Shown here piece by piece: positions 8,686 to 16,991 of a stretch of 64,000 nt of DNA (position 1 is the stretch's first letter; every line of letters starts with the position of its first letter). Made by a program: the position numbers and the translations under genes. The stretch is from assembly GCA_047921215.1 (NCBI GenBank), contig JBLRWO010000001.1:186001-250000 (forward strand), given 5' to 3'. Source of the DNA: RECM01 sp047921215 (GTDB lineage: Bacteria; Bacteroidota; Rhodothermia; Balneolales; Cyclonatronaceae). The notes beneath the pieces are model-generated. The model did not search any database and had not been told where the DNA came from. It saw only the letters and a list, made by a program, of their open reading frames with translations.

Positions 8686-9927
8686 ATGAAAGAACTCGTA
8701 TTAATCAATATATCGGGCAAGGACAAGCCCGGACTCACCAGCTCGCTAACCGGAATCCTGGCCAGGTACAAGGTTAACATCCTGGATATAGGTCAGGCAG
8801 TGATACACGATGAGCTGTCGCTGGGAATACTGATAGAAGTGCCAGCTGAAAGTGAATCATCACCTGTTCTCAGGGATGTACTGTTCCGGGCCTACGAACT
8901 CGGCGTCAATATGCGGTTCTCCCCGATCAGCGAGGGAGACTACGAGCACTGGGTGAGCCTGCAGGGAAGGGAACGTTTCATTATTACACTTCTCGGCCCG
9001 AAAATCACAGCACATCAGCTCAGCAGTGTGAGCAGGATCGTGACTGATAACCGCCTTAATATTGACAGTATCAAACGCCTCTCTGGAAGGGTTCCGCTCG
9101 ATAAGGCAGCCAGCCAGACCCGTTCCTGTATTGAACTATCGGTGAGGGGTACACCGGAAGATGCCGGCAAAATGCGGGCCGATTTTGTGAATGTGACCCG
9201 TGACCTGGGCATTGATATCGCGTTTCAGTTCGACAATATGTACCGCCGGAACAGGCGGATGGTAGCCTTTGACATGGATTCGACCCTGATACAGGCCGAA
9301 GTAATCGATGAACTTGCAAAGGCAGCCGGAGTTGGCCATCAGGTTGCCCGGATAACGGAAATGGCCATGGCGGGCAGTATTGATTTCAAAGAGAGTTTCA
9401 CAAAAAGAGTGGGACTGTTAAAAGGCCTTGAAGAAAAGCATTTGAAGGAAATAGCCGAACATCTTCCGATAACCAACGGAACAGAACATCTGATCAAAAC
9501 TCTGCGGCACATCGGGTACAAAACGGCGATCATATCGGGCGGATTCCGGTACTTTGGTGAATACCTGCAGAATAAGCTGGGCATCGACTATGTATATGCC
9601 AACGAGCTTGAAATCTCGGACAGGCGGGTCACGGGCAGGGTAACCGGCGATATAATTGATGGTGAACGCAAGGCCGGAATACTACGCGAACTCGCGTTTA
9701 AAGAGGGGATCAGCCTGGAACAGGTGATTGCCGTCGGCGACGGAGCGAACGACTTGCCCATGCTGGGTATTGCGGGTCTTGGTATTGCCTTTCATGCCAA
9801 ACCCGTTGTCAAGGAAAAAGCCGGCCAGTCCATATCCAGCCTCGGACTCGACAGTATCCTCTATCTGCTGGGTATGAGAGACCGGGATACCGGTTTTATG
9901 AAAAGTGGCAATGAAGCCAACGAGTAA
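8686..9927 (+). CDS. serB: Phosphoserine phosphatase with N-terminal ACT domains
   Basis: Last step of serine synthesis: hydrolysis of O-phosphoserine in the cytoplasm. The 413 residues contain two ACT-like regulatory segments (about 1-80, starting VLINISGKDKPGLTSSLTG, and 95-175). The HAD phosphatase domain follows, with DMDST at residues 196-200 (nucleophile Asp196, acid/base Asp198), ISGG (motif II) and GDGANDLPML (motif IV). The tandem-ACT layout is that of the long SerB forms and implies amino-acid feedback. It stands alone, with the protease gene divergent upstream and tRNA-Leu downstream. Confidence 0.94.
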   Translation: MKELVLINISGKDKPGLTSSLTGILARYKVNILDIGQAVIHDELSLGILIEVPAESESSPVLRDVLFRAYELGVNMRFSPISEGDYEHWVSLQGRERFIITLLGPKITAHQLSSVSRIVTDNRLNIDSIKRLSGRVPLDKAASQTRSCIELSVRGTPEDAGKMRADFVNVTRDLGIDIAFQFDNMYRRNRRMVAFDMDSTLIQAEVIDELAKAAGVGHQVARITEMAMAGSIDFKESFTKRVGLLKGLEEKHLKEIAEHLPITNGTEHLIKTLRHIGYKTAIISGGFRYFGEYLQNKLGIDYVYANELEISDRRVTGRVTGDIIDGERKAGILRELAFKEGISLEQVIAVGDGANDLPMLGIAGLGIAFHAKPVVKEKAGQSISSLGLDSILYLLGMRDRDTGFMKSGNEANE

Positions 9928-10001
9928 AATTCTCCGGATATCGGTCTGATTTTCTGTCCGGATAACCTCCCGAAAAAAACAGCGCTGCCAGGGTCCTGAT
10001 C

Positions 10002-10034
10002 GTTGGGATTAGTTTGTACCAAGCGGTATATTTG
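10002..10034 (+). promoter_or_regulatory. Candidate promoter for tRNA-Leu
   Basis: GTTG at 10002-10005, 21 bases, then TATATTTG at 10027-10034, an exact TAnnTTTG box. The tRNA begins about 90 bases downstream, so a processed 5' leader is implied. Confidence 0.45.
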
Positions 10035-10124
10035 AATCGCTACTGATACATCATTTTTGAGGTTCTGGTCCGATCACAGTGGATCCTGTGCGGTTCAGGT
10101 ACCTGATTACAAAAGACAACATCT

Positions 10125-10208
10125 GCCCGGGTGGCGGAATTGGTAGACGCGGTGGTCTCAAACACCACTGGTGGCAACACCTTGCCGGTTCGAGTCCGGC
10201 CCCGGGTA
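10125..10208 (+). tRNA. tRNA-Leu (anticodon CAA)
   Basis: 84 nt cloverleaf with a long variable arm. The acceptor GCCCGGG pairs with CCCGGGT (one G-U). The anticodon stem GTGGT/ACCAC encloses the loop CTCAAAC, giving anticodon CAA for UUG. The T arm is GCCGG TTCGAGT CCGGC. The discriminator is A at 10208; CCA is not encoded. The D arm holds the usual AATTGGTAGACGC run. Confidence 0.96.
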
Positions 10209-10321
10209 CAGCAGGCAAAGCCTTTCTTCAAGGGATTGCGGTCTTGCGGTAATAACCGTTTATAAAACAGCAAATCCTGACCAGTATAATCTGCATAACC
10301 CTTACAGCAATTCTCAGATAT

Positions 10322-10362
10322 AAAAAAAGGGAACCGCGCAATCAGTATCGCGATTCCCTTTT
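10322..10362 (-). terminator. Strong hairpin between convergent tRNA genes
   Basis: AAAAGGGAACCGCG (10325-10338) pairs with CGCGATTCCCTTTT (10349-10362), 14 pairs with one mismatch, across a 10-base loop. On the minus strand the stem runs into seven T residues, a good terminator for tRNA-Asn. On the plus strand only four T residues follow, so it may also slow read-through from tRNA-Leu. Confidence 0.8.
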
Positions 10363-10366
10363 CAAG

Positions 10367-10438
10367 CTCCCCGGGCTGGACTCGAACCAGCAACCCTGCG
10401 GTTAACAGCCGCATGCTCTGCCATTGAGCTACCGAGGA
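10367..10438 (-). tRNA. tRNA-Asn (anticodon GTT)
   Basis: 72 nt cloverleaf. The acceptor TCCTCGG pairs with CCGGGGA (one T-G), the anticodon stem TGCGG/CCGCA encloses CTGTTAA with anticodon GTT, and the T arm is GCTGG TTCGAGT CCAGC. The discriminator is G; CCA is not encoded. It is convergent with tRNA-Leu and terminates at the hairpin 4 bases away. Confidence 0.96.
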
Positions 10439-10717
10439 ATGGGTGTTTTCGGGCAAAAAAAAGAAGAACACATCCTGTTCTTCAAGACTTTAAATATATC
10501 GACTCAAGGCTATACATGTCAACACTTTTTTATCGAAAATCTGTTTATCTGATTGCGGTTCAGCATTTTTCTACTGTTGCCCTTCACCGGTATCGGCTGA
10601 CTGGTGCGTGGTAAAAATCTACTGAGATGTGCCGTTTTTTACCAGGGTAATGTACGTAAAATACGTACGATGAAACCGCTTTTCTGATATGTAGTAAAAC
10701 ATTTTTAAGTAACACAA
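10439..10717. other. Spacer between tRNA-Asn and the TonB-family gene
   Basis: About 280 bases before the tonB promoter box, with no gene-like frame apart from a translation running through the tRNAs. It should contain the tRNA-Asn promoter reading leftwards, but I found no exact TAnnTTTG box on that strand. Nothing else is recognised. Confidence 0.4.
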
Positions 10718-10748
10718 TTTGTTTATTAGAAATTAGTTATTATATTTG
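10718..10748 (+). promoter_or_regulatory. Bacteroidota-type promoter of the TonB-family gene
   Basis: TTTG at 10718-10721, exactly 19 bases, then TATATTTG at 10741-10748. This is a full match to the Bacteroidota -33/-7 consensus TTTG-N19-21-TAnnTTTG. A Shine-Dalgarno-like GGGAGG at 10787-10792 lies 5 bases before the ATG at 10798. Confidence 0.7.
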
Positions 10749-10797
10749 GAACAGGTAACAGAAATAACCCTTTAATCGGCATAACCGGGAGGTTACC

Positions 10798-11469
10798 ATG
10801 AAAGCATTAAACAGAGATAAAAAAGCAGATATACACAGATATTACAGAGTAAAAATCCAGGTCGGCTTAATTGTAAGTTTACTGGCATTTATCATCCTGT
10901 TCAGGGTTAATCTTTCGTTCGAGAACGAATTTGAGATTTTCACATACGAGCAGGAAACCATTGAGATGGAAGAGATCATCCAGACCGAGCACACTCAGCC
11001 GCCTCCTCCCCCACCGAGGCCGCCTGTGCCGGTTTCTGTACCGAACGATGCCATTATTGACGAAGACGTAATGCTATTCGATTCGGAATTTGTAATGGAT
11101 GAAGCCTTCGAACTACCTCCTCCGCCAGCCCCCGCTGAAGCAGAAGAGGAAGAAGAACCCGAAGTATTTATAACAGTAGAAAATATGCCCGAACTTATCG
11201 GCGGCATTCAATCTGTTCAGGAACGTGTAGTATATCCTGAAATTGCCAGAAGAGCCGGAATCGAAGGTCGGGTGGTCGTTCAGTTCGTAATTGACGAACA
11301 AGGTAGCGTTACGAATCCGGTAGTCGTTCGGGGGATCGGCGGCGGATGCGACGAGGCCGCAGTGGAAGCTGTTAAAAAAGCACGATTTACACCCGGCTTA
11401 CAACGGGGAAGACCAGTGAAAGTTAGATATAGCATTCCGGTTACCTTCAGACTGACAAAAGCCGATTAA
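10798..11469 (+). CDS. TonB-family energy transducer
   Basis: Couples the inner-membrane proton gradient to outer-membrane transporters. The 223 residues have one membrane segment at about 20-40 (IQVGLIVSLLAFIILFRVN), a proline-rich spacer (PPPPPPRPPVPV, then acidic PPPPAPAEAEEEEEPE), and a TonB C-terminal domain from about 125. That domain contains YPEIARRAGIEGRVVVQF, a GxVTNPVVVRGIGGGCDEAA helix region and the final PVTFRL strand. No exbB or exbD is adjacent. The gene has its own promoter and two tandem terminators, so it is a single-gene unit. Confidence 0.9.
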   Translation: MKALNRDKKADIHRYYRVKIQVGLIVSLLAFIILFRVNLSFENEFEIFTYEQETIEMEEIIQTEHTQPPPPPPRPPVPVSVPNDAIIDEDVMLFDSEFVMDEAFELPPPPAPAEAEEEEEPEVFITVENMPELIGGIQSVQERVVYPEIARRAGIEGRVVVQFVIDEQGSVTNPVVVRGIGGGCDEAAVEAVKKARFTPGLQRGRPVKVRYSIPVTFRLTKAD

Positions 11470-11475
11470 TACGTC

Positions 11476-11513
11476 AACGGTCCGGCTGGTGGAAACTGCC
11501 GGACCGTTCTTTT
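11476..11513 (+). terminator. First terminator after the TonB-family gene
   Basis: A perfect 11-bp stem: AACGGTCCGGC at 11476-11486 with GCCGGACCGTT at 11498-11508, 11-base loop, followed by CTTTTA. It starts 7 bases after the stop codon. Confidence 0.85.
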
Positions 11514-11534
11514 ATCCTCGGTGTTTGAAATTTC

Positions 11535-11564
11535 AGGCCGGCCAGAAAAGCCGGCCTATTTTTT
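11535..11564 (+). terminator. Second terminator after the TonB-family gene
   Basis: AGGCCGGC at 11535-11542 pairs with GCCGGCCT at 11550-11557 across a 7-base loop, followed by A and six T residues. It stands between the TonB-family gene and the convergent truA gene and may insulate truA from antisense transcription. Confidence 0.85.
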
Positions 11565-11590
11565 GGCGTAAAAATTATTTTCCTGGACGA

Positions 11591-12319
11591 TCAGTAAGTC
11601 ACATCAACCAGAACCAATCCGGACGCCGGAGCGGTATAACCGGTTCTGTCGCGACCAGGTTTTGTCAGGGTTTCATTAAACCAGGCAACTTTCTGCTTGC
11701 CGCCTGCCACTTTTATGGTCGCCCCCACCAGCATCCGCACCATCGATCTCAGGAACCTGTTTGCAGTAATCCACAGAGTTAAACCATTCTCTTCGTATTC
11801 CACACGTACGTCCTTAACAGTGCACTTATAGTTGGGTATAAGCGGGTCGCGCAGGCAAAATCCGGAAAAGTCGTGTTCTCCGGGCAGCTGATCCCAGCAG
11901 TCAGCTATCAGTTCCTTATCCAGATTCTGATGAACATACCAGCTCTGCTCACGCAGCAAGGGGTCGGGGCGATGGATTATCCGGTAACGGTACGTTCTCG
12001 ACACAGCGCTGAAACGGGCGTGAAAATCGTTGGAAACCCGGTAAACATCCGTAACGGCGATATCGGGCGGCAGCAGCCCGTACATGCTTCTCAGGAAGGC
12101 ATGCCGGTCAAATTTGCCATTGAAGTCAAAATGGGCCACCTGACCGGATGCATGCACACCCGCGTCGGTACGTCCGGCCCCGGCCGGGCTTACCTCCTGC
12201 TGCAACACCGTTTTCAGCACATGCCAAAGTTCCCCCTGAATAGTTCGGGCATTGGGCTGAATCTGCCAGCCTGCATAAACAGTCCCCTTATAAGCCACCC
12301 GGATCGCATAGCGGGCCAT
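11591..12319 (-). CDS. truA: tRNA pseudouridine(38-40) synthase TruA
   Basis: Converts uridines 38-40 of the anticodon arm to pseudouridine. The protein is 242 residues, the normal family length. The catalytic Asp52 sits in AGRTDAGVHASGQVAHF, and downstream YRYRI and RFLRSMVRMLVG are typical. It is the last gene of the ccm cluster on this strand, beginning one base after the DUF5683 gene ends, so it is almost certainly co-transcribed with it. Confidence 0.95.
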   Translation of the reverse strand: MARYAIRVAYKGTVYAGWQIQPNARTIQGELWHVLKTVLQQEVSPAGAGRTDAGVHASGQVAHFDFNGKFDRHAFLRSMYGLLPPDIAVTDVYRVSNDFHARFSAVSRTYRYRIIHRPDPLLREQSWYVHQNLDKELIADCWDQLPGEHDFSGFCLRDPLIPNYKCTVKDVRVEYEENGLTLWITANRFLRSMVRMLVGATIKVAGGKQKVAWFNETLTKPGRDRTGYTAPASGLVLVDVTY

Positions 12320-12320
12320 T

Positions 12321-12995
12321 TCAAAAACAGAAGCTTAACGTAGCCATTACCCCCGCCGGTTCGCCGTAGTACGGCATACTCAGCGATACTTCCGGCAGCG
12401 ATGATGCCATTCGGCGGGCCGACATGAATGCATGCACACCACTTATAATCCGGTTGGCCACCATGAGAGTGGCGATAGCCGGCAATTGCTGCCGGTTGCG
12501 GTCAACCCGGTTACGAATGTCCTGATAATCGAAACGGTTCTGCTCAGAAGCCCACAACCACTGGTTCTGAGCGACCTCGTCGAGGATTTCATTCCACTGC
12601 CGTGCCCGCTCCTGAAAATCGTTGTAGGCATACAGGGAACTATGAGCCGCTACTGCAAGCTGAAAGGAGCGGCTTCGGTTGCTGATGTCGACACCCGCAT
12701 AGCGTTTTACATGGGCATACATATTATTTTCGAGCGATTCAGCATTAAAATGCAGCCAAAGGTAGGATGTGATAAGTGTGGCTTCAGCACCAAGATGCAA
12801 AGCTCCGCGCCTGTTGAATTCGCTCCCCAGGCTGAGCTGACCCCAGCCCGGCAATACAAACGATCTGATCATGGCTCCTGCGGGACTGACAGTTTTCCCG
12901 TTGATCCGAAGTTCAGCAAGCGGTTCACCCTGCCGGGCTAAAAGAGATGCAGGTAGCATTATGGCCACGAGAAAAATCAGGGCGAATCTGTTCAT
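12321..12995 (-). CDS. DUF5683 secreted/membrane protein
   Basis: A 224-residue protein with a signal peptide (MNRFALIFLVAIMLPASLLA). The segment FVLPGWGQLSLGSEFNRRGALHLG and the hydrophobic stretch after it match the DUF5683 family, an envelope protein of unknown role common in Bacteroidota and relatives. The frame stays open upstream to 13187, but those 64 codons overlap the charged C-terminal tail of CcmF and look like its shadow. I therefore place the start at the ATG before the signal peptide, 10 bases after the ccmF stop. It sits between ccmF and truA. Confidence 0.75.
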   Translation of the reverse strand: MNRFALIFLVAIMLPASLLARQGEPLAELRINGKTVSPAGAMIRSFVLPGWGQLSLGSEFNRRGALHLGAEATLITSYLWLHFNAESLENNMYAHVKRYAGVDISNRSRSFQLAVAAHSSLYAYNDFQERARQWNEILDEVAQNQWLWASEQNRFDYQDIRNRVDRNRQQLPAIATLMVANRIISGVHAFMSARRMASSLPEVSLSMPYYGEPAGVMATLSFCF

Positions 12996-13005
12996 GATGC
13001 TGTTG

Positions 13006-15660
13006 CTAATTGGTCTTTTCGGTGGTGTTATCGACTGAACTGTCTGAAGTGTCTGAACTGTCGATTGTACTGTGTTCCGGTTTAATATCCATCGCATCAT
13101 CAGTTTCCCGGTCATCACCTTCATCGTCTTTACGGTAATGTTGCCCTGAATGTCTGTTCTGCTTTCGTTCACGTTTTTTCTGATCATTCCAACGATGGAT
13201 TATTGCAACTGAAAATCCGAACATCAACATAAAAGTACCAAGCCATACTACGGAAACAAACGGTTTTCGCTCCACCGTAATCAGAATCCACTCCTGCTCC
13301 CTGAATGCGTCAAGGCCTTCGATATGCACCTCGATTTCATCTCTTGTCGGATCAATACCGGTGAAGCGTATGCTCAGTTCAGGATTTGCGATCTGCAGCA
13401 TCGGGGAATAATATGACCTTTCACCTTCGTTCTCCACGATCGCGAAAAGGGGTTCGGCTGTAAATTCCTGGCCGGTCTCATTATTTTTAAAATCAAGTTT
13501 TGCCTTCACGGCAACGATCGAGTTTTCCGGTAATTCCCCGGCACTCAGGTTGATGAAATCCGTAAATGTGAGGGTAATCTGCCCGGAGACCACACTACCA
13601 CCCCTTCTAACTTTAAAATGATTCTCATCCGCATTATCGGAAGGAGGATTTTCACCAAGTACGCGGGCCACTGCCTGAATAGTGGCTTCATTTTCTATAC
13701 GTGCCGTTTCCCGGCGCACCAGCGATGAACCGCCAACATACAGATAGACATCGGAAAACAGTCCGGTCCTGACTTCAGGATCGACTGTCCAGCTGATGTT
13801 GCCTGGAGAAGAATTGGCCAGCATGGGATAGACGATCGGTTCCAGAATAAACGGTTTTCCCCGGCCATCGAGCCGTTCGAACATGAGCGTGTACTTTTGC
13901 TCGCCCGGCCGGTTCTCATTGGTCACCTCGCTGGCCAGATACGTCACAATAAATTCATTGCCTACGATCTTCGGTGTACTCATTTCAAGCTGGATCACAT
14001 CGATTGTCTGAAACTGGGGGAAACCGTCTTCATCGAATACCTCACCCCGTTCTACAGCAGCATTGTAGGCAACCGTTTCGCGGTCAAGCAGGGGGCGGTC
14101 GTAGGCAGATCCCAGTATGCCGAGCAGCAGAATTCCAAAACCGATATGGGTAACCGTCCCCCCCACGATTTTCGGGTTATTTCTGAGCAGGGTCAGCATC
14201 ACGGCACCGTTTCCGACTACGGCAAAAAATCCGGAGAACAGAAAAATCATCTGTCCGAGATCGCGGATGTTTCCTGTTACTACCACCGCAACGGTAATGA
14301 TGGAGGTTAGCAGCGTTGGAAAAATGAGAGCACCCGAGAGGCTTTCAATCGTATGTTTTTTCCACCACAGATACTGGGTAACAACGGTCATAAGTGCAAT
14401 GAGGATGGCAAATGGCATGGTCCACTGGTTATAAAATGCCATTTCCGGTGGTGTGGGATTCTCCACAAACAAGCGGCCGATGATGGGAGTACTTGTACCC
14501 AGAATAATAATAAGCCCGGTCACAAACAGGATCATTGCACCTGCAATCATCATGAATTCCCGGCTGATTACCGGTGATTCGGTATCGGGTTTTGGCATAT
14601 TTCTGTAGCGGTAAACGAACATCCCGAAACCGATGATGATGATGACCAGCATAAAAATGAGCAACTGGTTGTACAGACCAAGGTCCACAAAGCTGTGTAC
14701 GGATGCATCGCCAAGTACACCTGACCGTGTAAGGAATGTTTCATATACAATGGTCATGTAGGCCAGCAGGGCAAATACGATGGATGCTTTAACCGAAGCA
14801 TTGCTTTTACGCTGAATAAGCATTGCATGTATGCCGGCGACCCCGAAGATCCATGGAACAAGGGATGCGTTTTCCACAGGATCCCAGGCCCAGTACCCCC
14901 CGAATGAAAGCGTCTCATAAGCCCAGTAGCCACCCAGAAAGATAGCTGTAAGCAGGGCCAGATTCGCCCCTAGCGTCCATGGAAGAGCGGGAAATACCCA
15001 CTGCCGGTACTGTTCTCTCCAAAGTGCCGCCATTGCAAATGCATAGGGCACCGTCATCATCGCAAAACCCAAAAAGAGAATCGGCGGATGGATCACTATC
15101 CACGGACTTCGCAGCAGGTCGTTGAGTCCGCTGCCGTCTGCAGGCACAAAACCAGGATTGGTCTGGAAAATGGGGGCTTCGGGCATGGCTTCGGCTAGTG
15201 TTCTGAACGGCGAAATTCCGACCTTTACACCAAACAAATCGACTCCTAGCAACATCCAGAGCAGGAAAACCTGCGTCAGAGTCATGAAAAACATAACCGG
15301 GGCACGATAGGTATCTGATGTCCATCGGATCAGGGCCAATCCCACAATAAAGGAACAGAGTATCCAGAGCATCAGGCTCCCCTCCTGCCCGCTGTAGAAT
15401 GCCGCAATCAGATAGCGGGTCTGCAGATCCAGACTTGTATAGTTATAGACATAGAAGTACTGAAACGCATTGGTCAGGATGAGATACATCAACAGTACCG
15501 ATGCCAGTACCATGAAAACCCCTTTAAAGCCGAACATCCAGTTCGCAGCTGATAAAAAGTGTTGTTTTTCGCTGCGTGCAGCCAGAAAATAGAACACCGT
15601 TGCAGCTATGCTGAGCAGAAATGCCAGCAGGATGGAAAGATTACCTATGGTACCGATCAT
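13006..15660 (-). CDS. ccmF: Cytochrome c heme lyase CcmF
   Basis: Polytopic inner-membrane protein that, with CcmH, attaches heme to CxxCH motifs of c-type apocytochromes. The WWD-type heme-handling motif is visible as GGYWAWDPVENASLVPW, with many membrane spans before and after. At 884 residues it is well above the usual 630-680. The extra length comes from a large extracytoplasmic segment (about residues 520-800) and a roughly 55-residue hydrophilic C-terminal tail rich in Asp, Ser and Arg. It follows ccmE with 7 bases between. No ccmH or ccmG is adjacent. Confidence 0.9.
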   Translation of the reverse strand: MIGTIGNLSILLAFLLSIAATVFYFLAARSEKQHFLSAANWMFGFKGVFMVLASVLLMYLILTNAFQYFYVYNYTSLDLQTRYLIAAFYSGQEGSLMLWILCSFIVGLALIRWTSDTYRAPVMFFMTLTQVFLLWMLLGVDLFGVKVGISPFRTLAEAMPEAPIFQTNPGFVPADGSGLNDLLRSPWIVIHPPILFLGFAMMTVPYAFAMAALWREQYRQWVFPALPWTLGANLALLTAIFLGGYWAYETLSFGGYWAWDPVENASLVPWIFGVAGIHAMLIQRKSNASVKASIVFALLAYMTIVYETFLTRSGVLGDASVHSFVDLGLYNQLLIFMLVIIIIGFGMFVYRYRNMPKPDTESPVISREFMMIAGAMILFVTGLIIILGTSTPIIGRLFVENPTPPEMAFYNQWTMPFAILIALMTVVTQYLWWKKHTIESLSGALIFPTLLTSIITVAVVVTGNIRDLGQMIFLFSGFFAVVGNGAVMLTLLRNNPKIVGGTVTHIGFGILLLGILGSAYDRPLLDRETVAYNAAVERGEVFDEDGFPQFQTIDVIQLEMSTPKIVGNEFIVTYLASEVTNENRPGEQKYTLMFERLDGRGKPFILEPIVYPMLANSSPGNISWTVDPEVRTGLFSDVYLYVGGSSLVRRETARIENEATIQAVARVLGENPPSDNADENHFKVRRGGSVVSGQITLTFTDFINLSAGELPENSIVAVKAKLDFKNNETGQEFTAEPLFAIVENEGERSYYSPMLQIANPELSIRFTGIDPTRDEIEVHIEGLDAFREQEWILITVERKPFVSVVWLGTFMLMFGFSVAIIHRWNDQKKRERKQNRHSGQHYRKDDEGDDRETDDAMDIKPEHSTIDSSDTSDSSVDNTTEKTN

Positions 15661-15667
15661 AATTCTG

Positions 15668-16063
15668 CTATTGGGCTGCCGTCATTTCGAATTCGGAGAC
15701 GTCGTTGTATTTCGACGGGCATTTTATGAGCATATCATCGCTGTAGAAAATCCCGTTACGGATTTTGCCAATTACTACCAGACGTTCGGCATCATCAAAG
15801 TTGGGTGGTTTGGGTTTGTTATAACTCACCCTTCTGATATTGCCTTTTTCGTCTTCCATGTGGAAGGTAAAGATGCGTGTATCGGTATTATAGCCGTGTG
15901 GCATATCGGGCACAAAATTACCCGCTACATGAACACGGTTCCCGTAGCGGTTTTCAGCCTCCTGAAAATCGACATAGGAGTCGATACTCTTACCCAGGTT
16001 AATCATCAGAAGTGAGGTAAATCCGATAATGGCGACAACGCCGATTAATACCCTTGGTTTCAT
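15668..16063 (-). CDS. ccmE: Heme chaperone CcmE, CxxxY variant
   Basis: Periplasmic heme shuttle that binds heme covalently and delivers it to CcmF. The 131 residues have an N-terminal membrane anchor (VLIGVVAIIGFTSLLMI) and an OB-fold domain with FTFHMEDEKGNIRRVSY and VVIGKIRNGIFYSDDMLIKCPSKY. The heme-binding position is Cys115 followed by Tyr119 (CPSKY). This is the CxxxY form in place of the HxxxY of E. coli, as known from some deltaproteobacteria and archaea. Its start overlaps the ccmD stop by 4 bases. Confidence 0.9.
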   Translation of the reverse strand: MKPRVLIGVVAIIGFTSLLMINLGKSIDSYVDFQEAENRYGNRVHVAGNFVPDMPHGYNTDTRIFTFHMEDEKGNIRRVSYNKPKPPNFDDAERLVVIGKIRNGIFYSDDMLIKCPSKYNDVSEFEMTAAQ

Positions 16064-16326
16064 GAATGGTTCTCTTTTGATTCTATTTCTTCACGTTGTT
16101 TGCGTTCGAGCAATGCCAGTTTCTTTTCGATTCTGAACAGGTAAAAAAGGATCACAAACCAGATGATCAGACTCACACCCAGAACAACTAATATAAGGTC
16201 ATTTGACGACATAAATTGCACAAAGGCACCGGCTGTTTCTATCTCGTCGGCTGCATCCCATTTATCGGAGTAGGCGCTGCTGAGAGTATCTGCCAGATTG
16301 TAGGTGTCCGGTTTTGTCAGAATCAT
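16060..16326 (-). CDS. ccmD: CcmD-like small membrane protein
   Basis: 88 residues with one membrane helix (about 42-63, LILVVLGVSLIIWFVILFYLF) followed by a charged coiled tail (RIEKKLALLERKQREEIE). This is the size and layout of CcmD, which helps release holo-CcmE from CcmC. About 40 extra polar residues precede the helix. The call rests on topology and on its position between ccmC and ccmE, two bases after ccmC. Sequence similarity of this family is weak. Confidence 0.75.
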   Translation of the reverse strand: MILTKPDTYNLADTLSSAYSDKWDAADEIETAGAFVQFMSSNDLILVVLGVSLIIWFVILFYLFRIEKKLALLERKQREEIESKENHS

Positions 16327-16328
16327 GA

Positions 16329-16991
16329 TCAGTCGATCGTATGTTCAAGTTGATAATTGAGTTTTTTGTAGCGATACACAATATCCATTAGCCAGATACT
16401 AAGGCCTATAAAACCAATTACAGCCGGATAAAAAATAATGCGCAGTTCCGGTGCGGTCATATCACTGAAAGCCGGGTTCCCGTCGGCCCCGGGGTGCAGG
16501 CTCGGGAGCTGACGTGGTATTACATATAAAAGAAACGGGATGGTTGATACCGCGAAAATATTATAAACAGCTGAAAAACGGGCTCTTTTGCCTGGATCAT
16601 CAAAAGCTGTACGAAGTATGAAGTATGCCACAAATATGAGCAGTGCCACGGCAGCAAGGTTCATTTTGGGTTCAGCGAATGTCCACCAGGTACCCCAGGT
16701 GAAACGGGCCCAGAGCGAACCGGACAGCAAACCGCAAATTCCGAATACAACCCCGACCTGGGTGGCCGTTTCCGCCTTCATGTCAAGCTCCATCTTTTCC
16801 GAATTTAGAAAGCGTATACTGTATATCATACCTGTCAGGAAAGCAACGTACATGGTAAACCACATCGGCACATGAAAAAACAGGTTTCTCGCTGATTCCT
16901 TGAGTATCTGGATCTGCGGAATATCAATCAGAAAGCCGAATGTGATGACGAGTGTGAGCCATACAGCCACACCATATTTCCAAAACTTCAC
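16329..16991 (-). CDS. ccmC: Heme exporter/handling protein CcmC
   Basis: Loads heme onto CcmE in the inner membrane. The 220 residues contain six predicted spans. The tryptophan-rich loop reads WGTWWTFAEPK, where the E. coli form is WGxWWxWDxR, so the WWD aspartate is replaced. Flanking histidines are kept (LFFHVPMWF and SLHPGADG). It is the first ccm gene here. The ccmB gene that usually precedes it, and ccmA, are absent from the adjoining 200 bases, where the neighbour is a divergent PH-domain gene. Confidence 0.87.
   Translation of the reverse strand: MKFWKYGVAVWLTLVITFGFLIDIPQIQILKESARNLFFHVPMWFTMYVAFLTGMIYSIRFLNSEKMELDMKAETATQVGVVFGICGLLSGSLWARFTWGTWWTFAEPKMNLAAVALLIFVAYFILRTAFDDPGKRARFSAVYNIFAVSTIPFLLYVIPRQLPSLHPGADGNPAFSDMTAPELRIIFYPAVIGFIGLSIWLMDIVYRYKKLNYQLEHTID

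Noticed and set aside
10040..10471. 143-codon minus-strand frame across the tRNA pair
   Set aside because: It translates through tRNA-Asn and the terminator (the familiar VAQWQSMRLLTAGLLVRVQPG-type false peptide).
12996..13187. N-terminal extension of the DUF5683 frame
   Set aside because: It is the out-of-frame shadow of the CcmF C-terminal tail, and a signal peptide begins at 12995.
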